Part shown: positions 11,752 through 12,242 of the stretch, in pieces | How the letters are laid out: every line of letters begins with the position of its first letter | Numbering within the stretch: the stretch's first letter is position 1 | From: JAJZCD01 sp964570005 | Lineage (GTDB): Bacteria; Patescibacteriota; Saccharimonadia; Saccharimonadales; UBA4665 | Assembly: GCA_964570005.1 (NCBI GenBank) | Contig: CAZMWE010000035.1 | Span: forward strand, 1 to 12,242 | Length of the DNA: 12,242 nucleotides | Reading direction: 5' to 3' | The notes under the pieces: model-generated | What the model was told of the DNA's origin: nothing | Seen by the model: the letters and a program-made list of their open reading frames with translations, nothing else | Databases searched by the model: none | Position numbers and translations under genes: made by a program

Positions 11752-12242
11752 ATGTCACAAGAAGCATTGCCTGTTGTAGCCGCTATACCGAACTATAATA
11801 TGGCAAGTAACCTTAGACGACTGCTGCCGCAATTACTCAGTCAGGGCTATGACGACATTTTTATACTCGATGATAAATCAACCGATGACAGCGTGACAGT
11901 TGCTAAGGGTTTCGGACGTAAAATCACAGTGATCGAGGGTCTCACTAACATTGGATCAGGCGGCAATCGCAACCGCATCCTGGAAGCACTCGCGCATGAA
12001 GCCATCATCCATTTCTTAGATGCTGACGTAGAGCTTTTAACCCACGATGTACCCACCAAAGCACGCCAGCTCATACGTTCGCAGAACACTGGTTTTGTAG
12101 GTGGTCTGGTTCTCGAGAAGGATGGCAGGCAGATCCCATGGAATTACGGGCCGCGCTTTTCGCTATATACAGATATAACTGCTATGGTACAGCACCTCTT
12201 TGGCAGTATTCAGGCAGAGCATCCGCTGTGGCGTCACCTTAT
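11752..12242 (+). CDS. Family 2 glycosyltransferase, partial (cut at the right edge)
   Basis: The first 163 residues of a GT-A glycosyltransferase; the frame is open to the window end. VVAAIPNYN at about 8-16 is the donor-binding start strand, FILDDKSTDDS at about 37-47 is the family D-D-x-S/T segment, NIGSGGNRNRIL at about 66-77 binds the nucleotide, and FLDADVEL at 88-95 holds the metal-binding DAD. The acceptor and catalytic-base region lies outside. The ATG is five bases after the hydrolase stop with no Shine-Dalgarno, so it is probably translated by coupling in the same operon. Together with the divergent glycosyltransferase and the hydrolase it forms a surface-glycan locus that continues to the right. 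Confidence 0.92.
   Translation, partial: MSQEALPVVAAIPNYNMASNLRRLLPQLLSQGYDDIFILDDKSTDDSVTVAKGFGRKITVIEGLTNIGSGGNRNRILEALAHEAIIHFLDADVELLTHDVPTKARQLIRSQNTGFVGGLVLEKDGRQIPWNYGPRFSLYTDITAMVQHLFGSIQAEHPLWRHL

Overview
The window holds nearly all of an F1Fo ATP synthase operon on the minus strand, followed by a short run of small single genes and the start of a cell-surface glycan locus. The very compact layout (genes 1-5 bases apart or overlapping), the short ATP synthase delta subunit, the single-subunit F-type genes and the general look of the proteins suggest a Candidate Phyla Radiation (Patescibacteria) bacterium. Saccharibacteria (TM7) is my best guess. This is an inference from protein style and gene content, not from a marker gene. 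TGA, TAG and TAA all appear as ordinary stop codons, so the standard code fits.

Region 1 (1-7105, minus strand, transcribed right to left): an AtpI-like membrane protein, then a, c, b, delta, alpha, an unknown 98-residue ORF, gamma, an unknown 84-residue ORF, beta, and an unresolved partial ORF running off the left edge. Catalytic and proton-path residues are intact (beta Walker A and catalytic Glu, alpha arginine finger, a-subunit Arg, c-subunit Glu). The c subunit lacks the Na+-binding Gln and Ser/Thr, so proton coupling is likely. Two small unknown genes are embedded with tight translational coupling exactly between alpha, gamma and beta. The slot after beta, where epsilon is expected, holds no recognisable epsilon in the visible part. 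This is the most unusual feature of the window.

Region 2 (7106-9777): a divergent promoter region; a thioredoxin-fold glutaredoxin/NrdH-like protein; an unrecognised 173-residue protein; a CobO/BtuR-type corrinoid adenosyltransferase; a WhiB-like Fe-S regulator on the minus strand; and a membrane-anchored or secreted staphylococcal-nuclease-type thermonuclease. CobO and the redoxin could both support a B12-dependent ribonucleotide reductase elsewhere, and the nuclease fits nucleic acid scavenging by an auxotrophic epibiont. Both are inferences.

Region 3 (9774-12242): a family 2 glycosyltransferase on the minus strand, divergent from a membrane-anchored clan-A-like glycoside hydrolase, then a second family 2 glycosyltransferase cut by the window edge. 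Together they look like surface glycan assembly or remodelling.

Across the window, five genes have a -10-like hexamer ending only 6-10 bases before the start codon and no Shine-Dalgarno sequence. This suggests leaderless transcripts, while genes inside operons, the redoxin and the 173-residue gene use Shine-Dalgarno sites. No tRNA, rRNA, CRISPR array, insertion sequence or gene-free stretch over 300 bases was seen.
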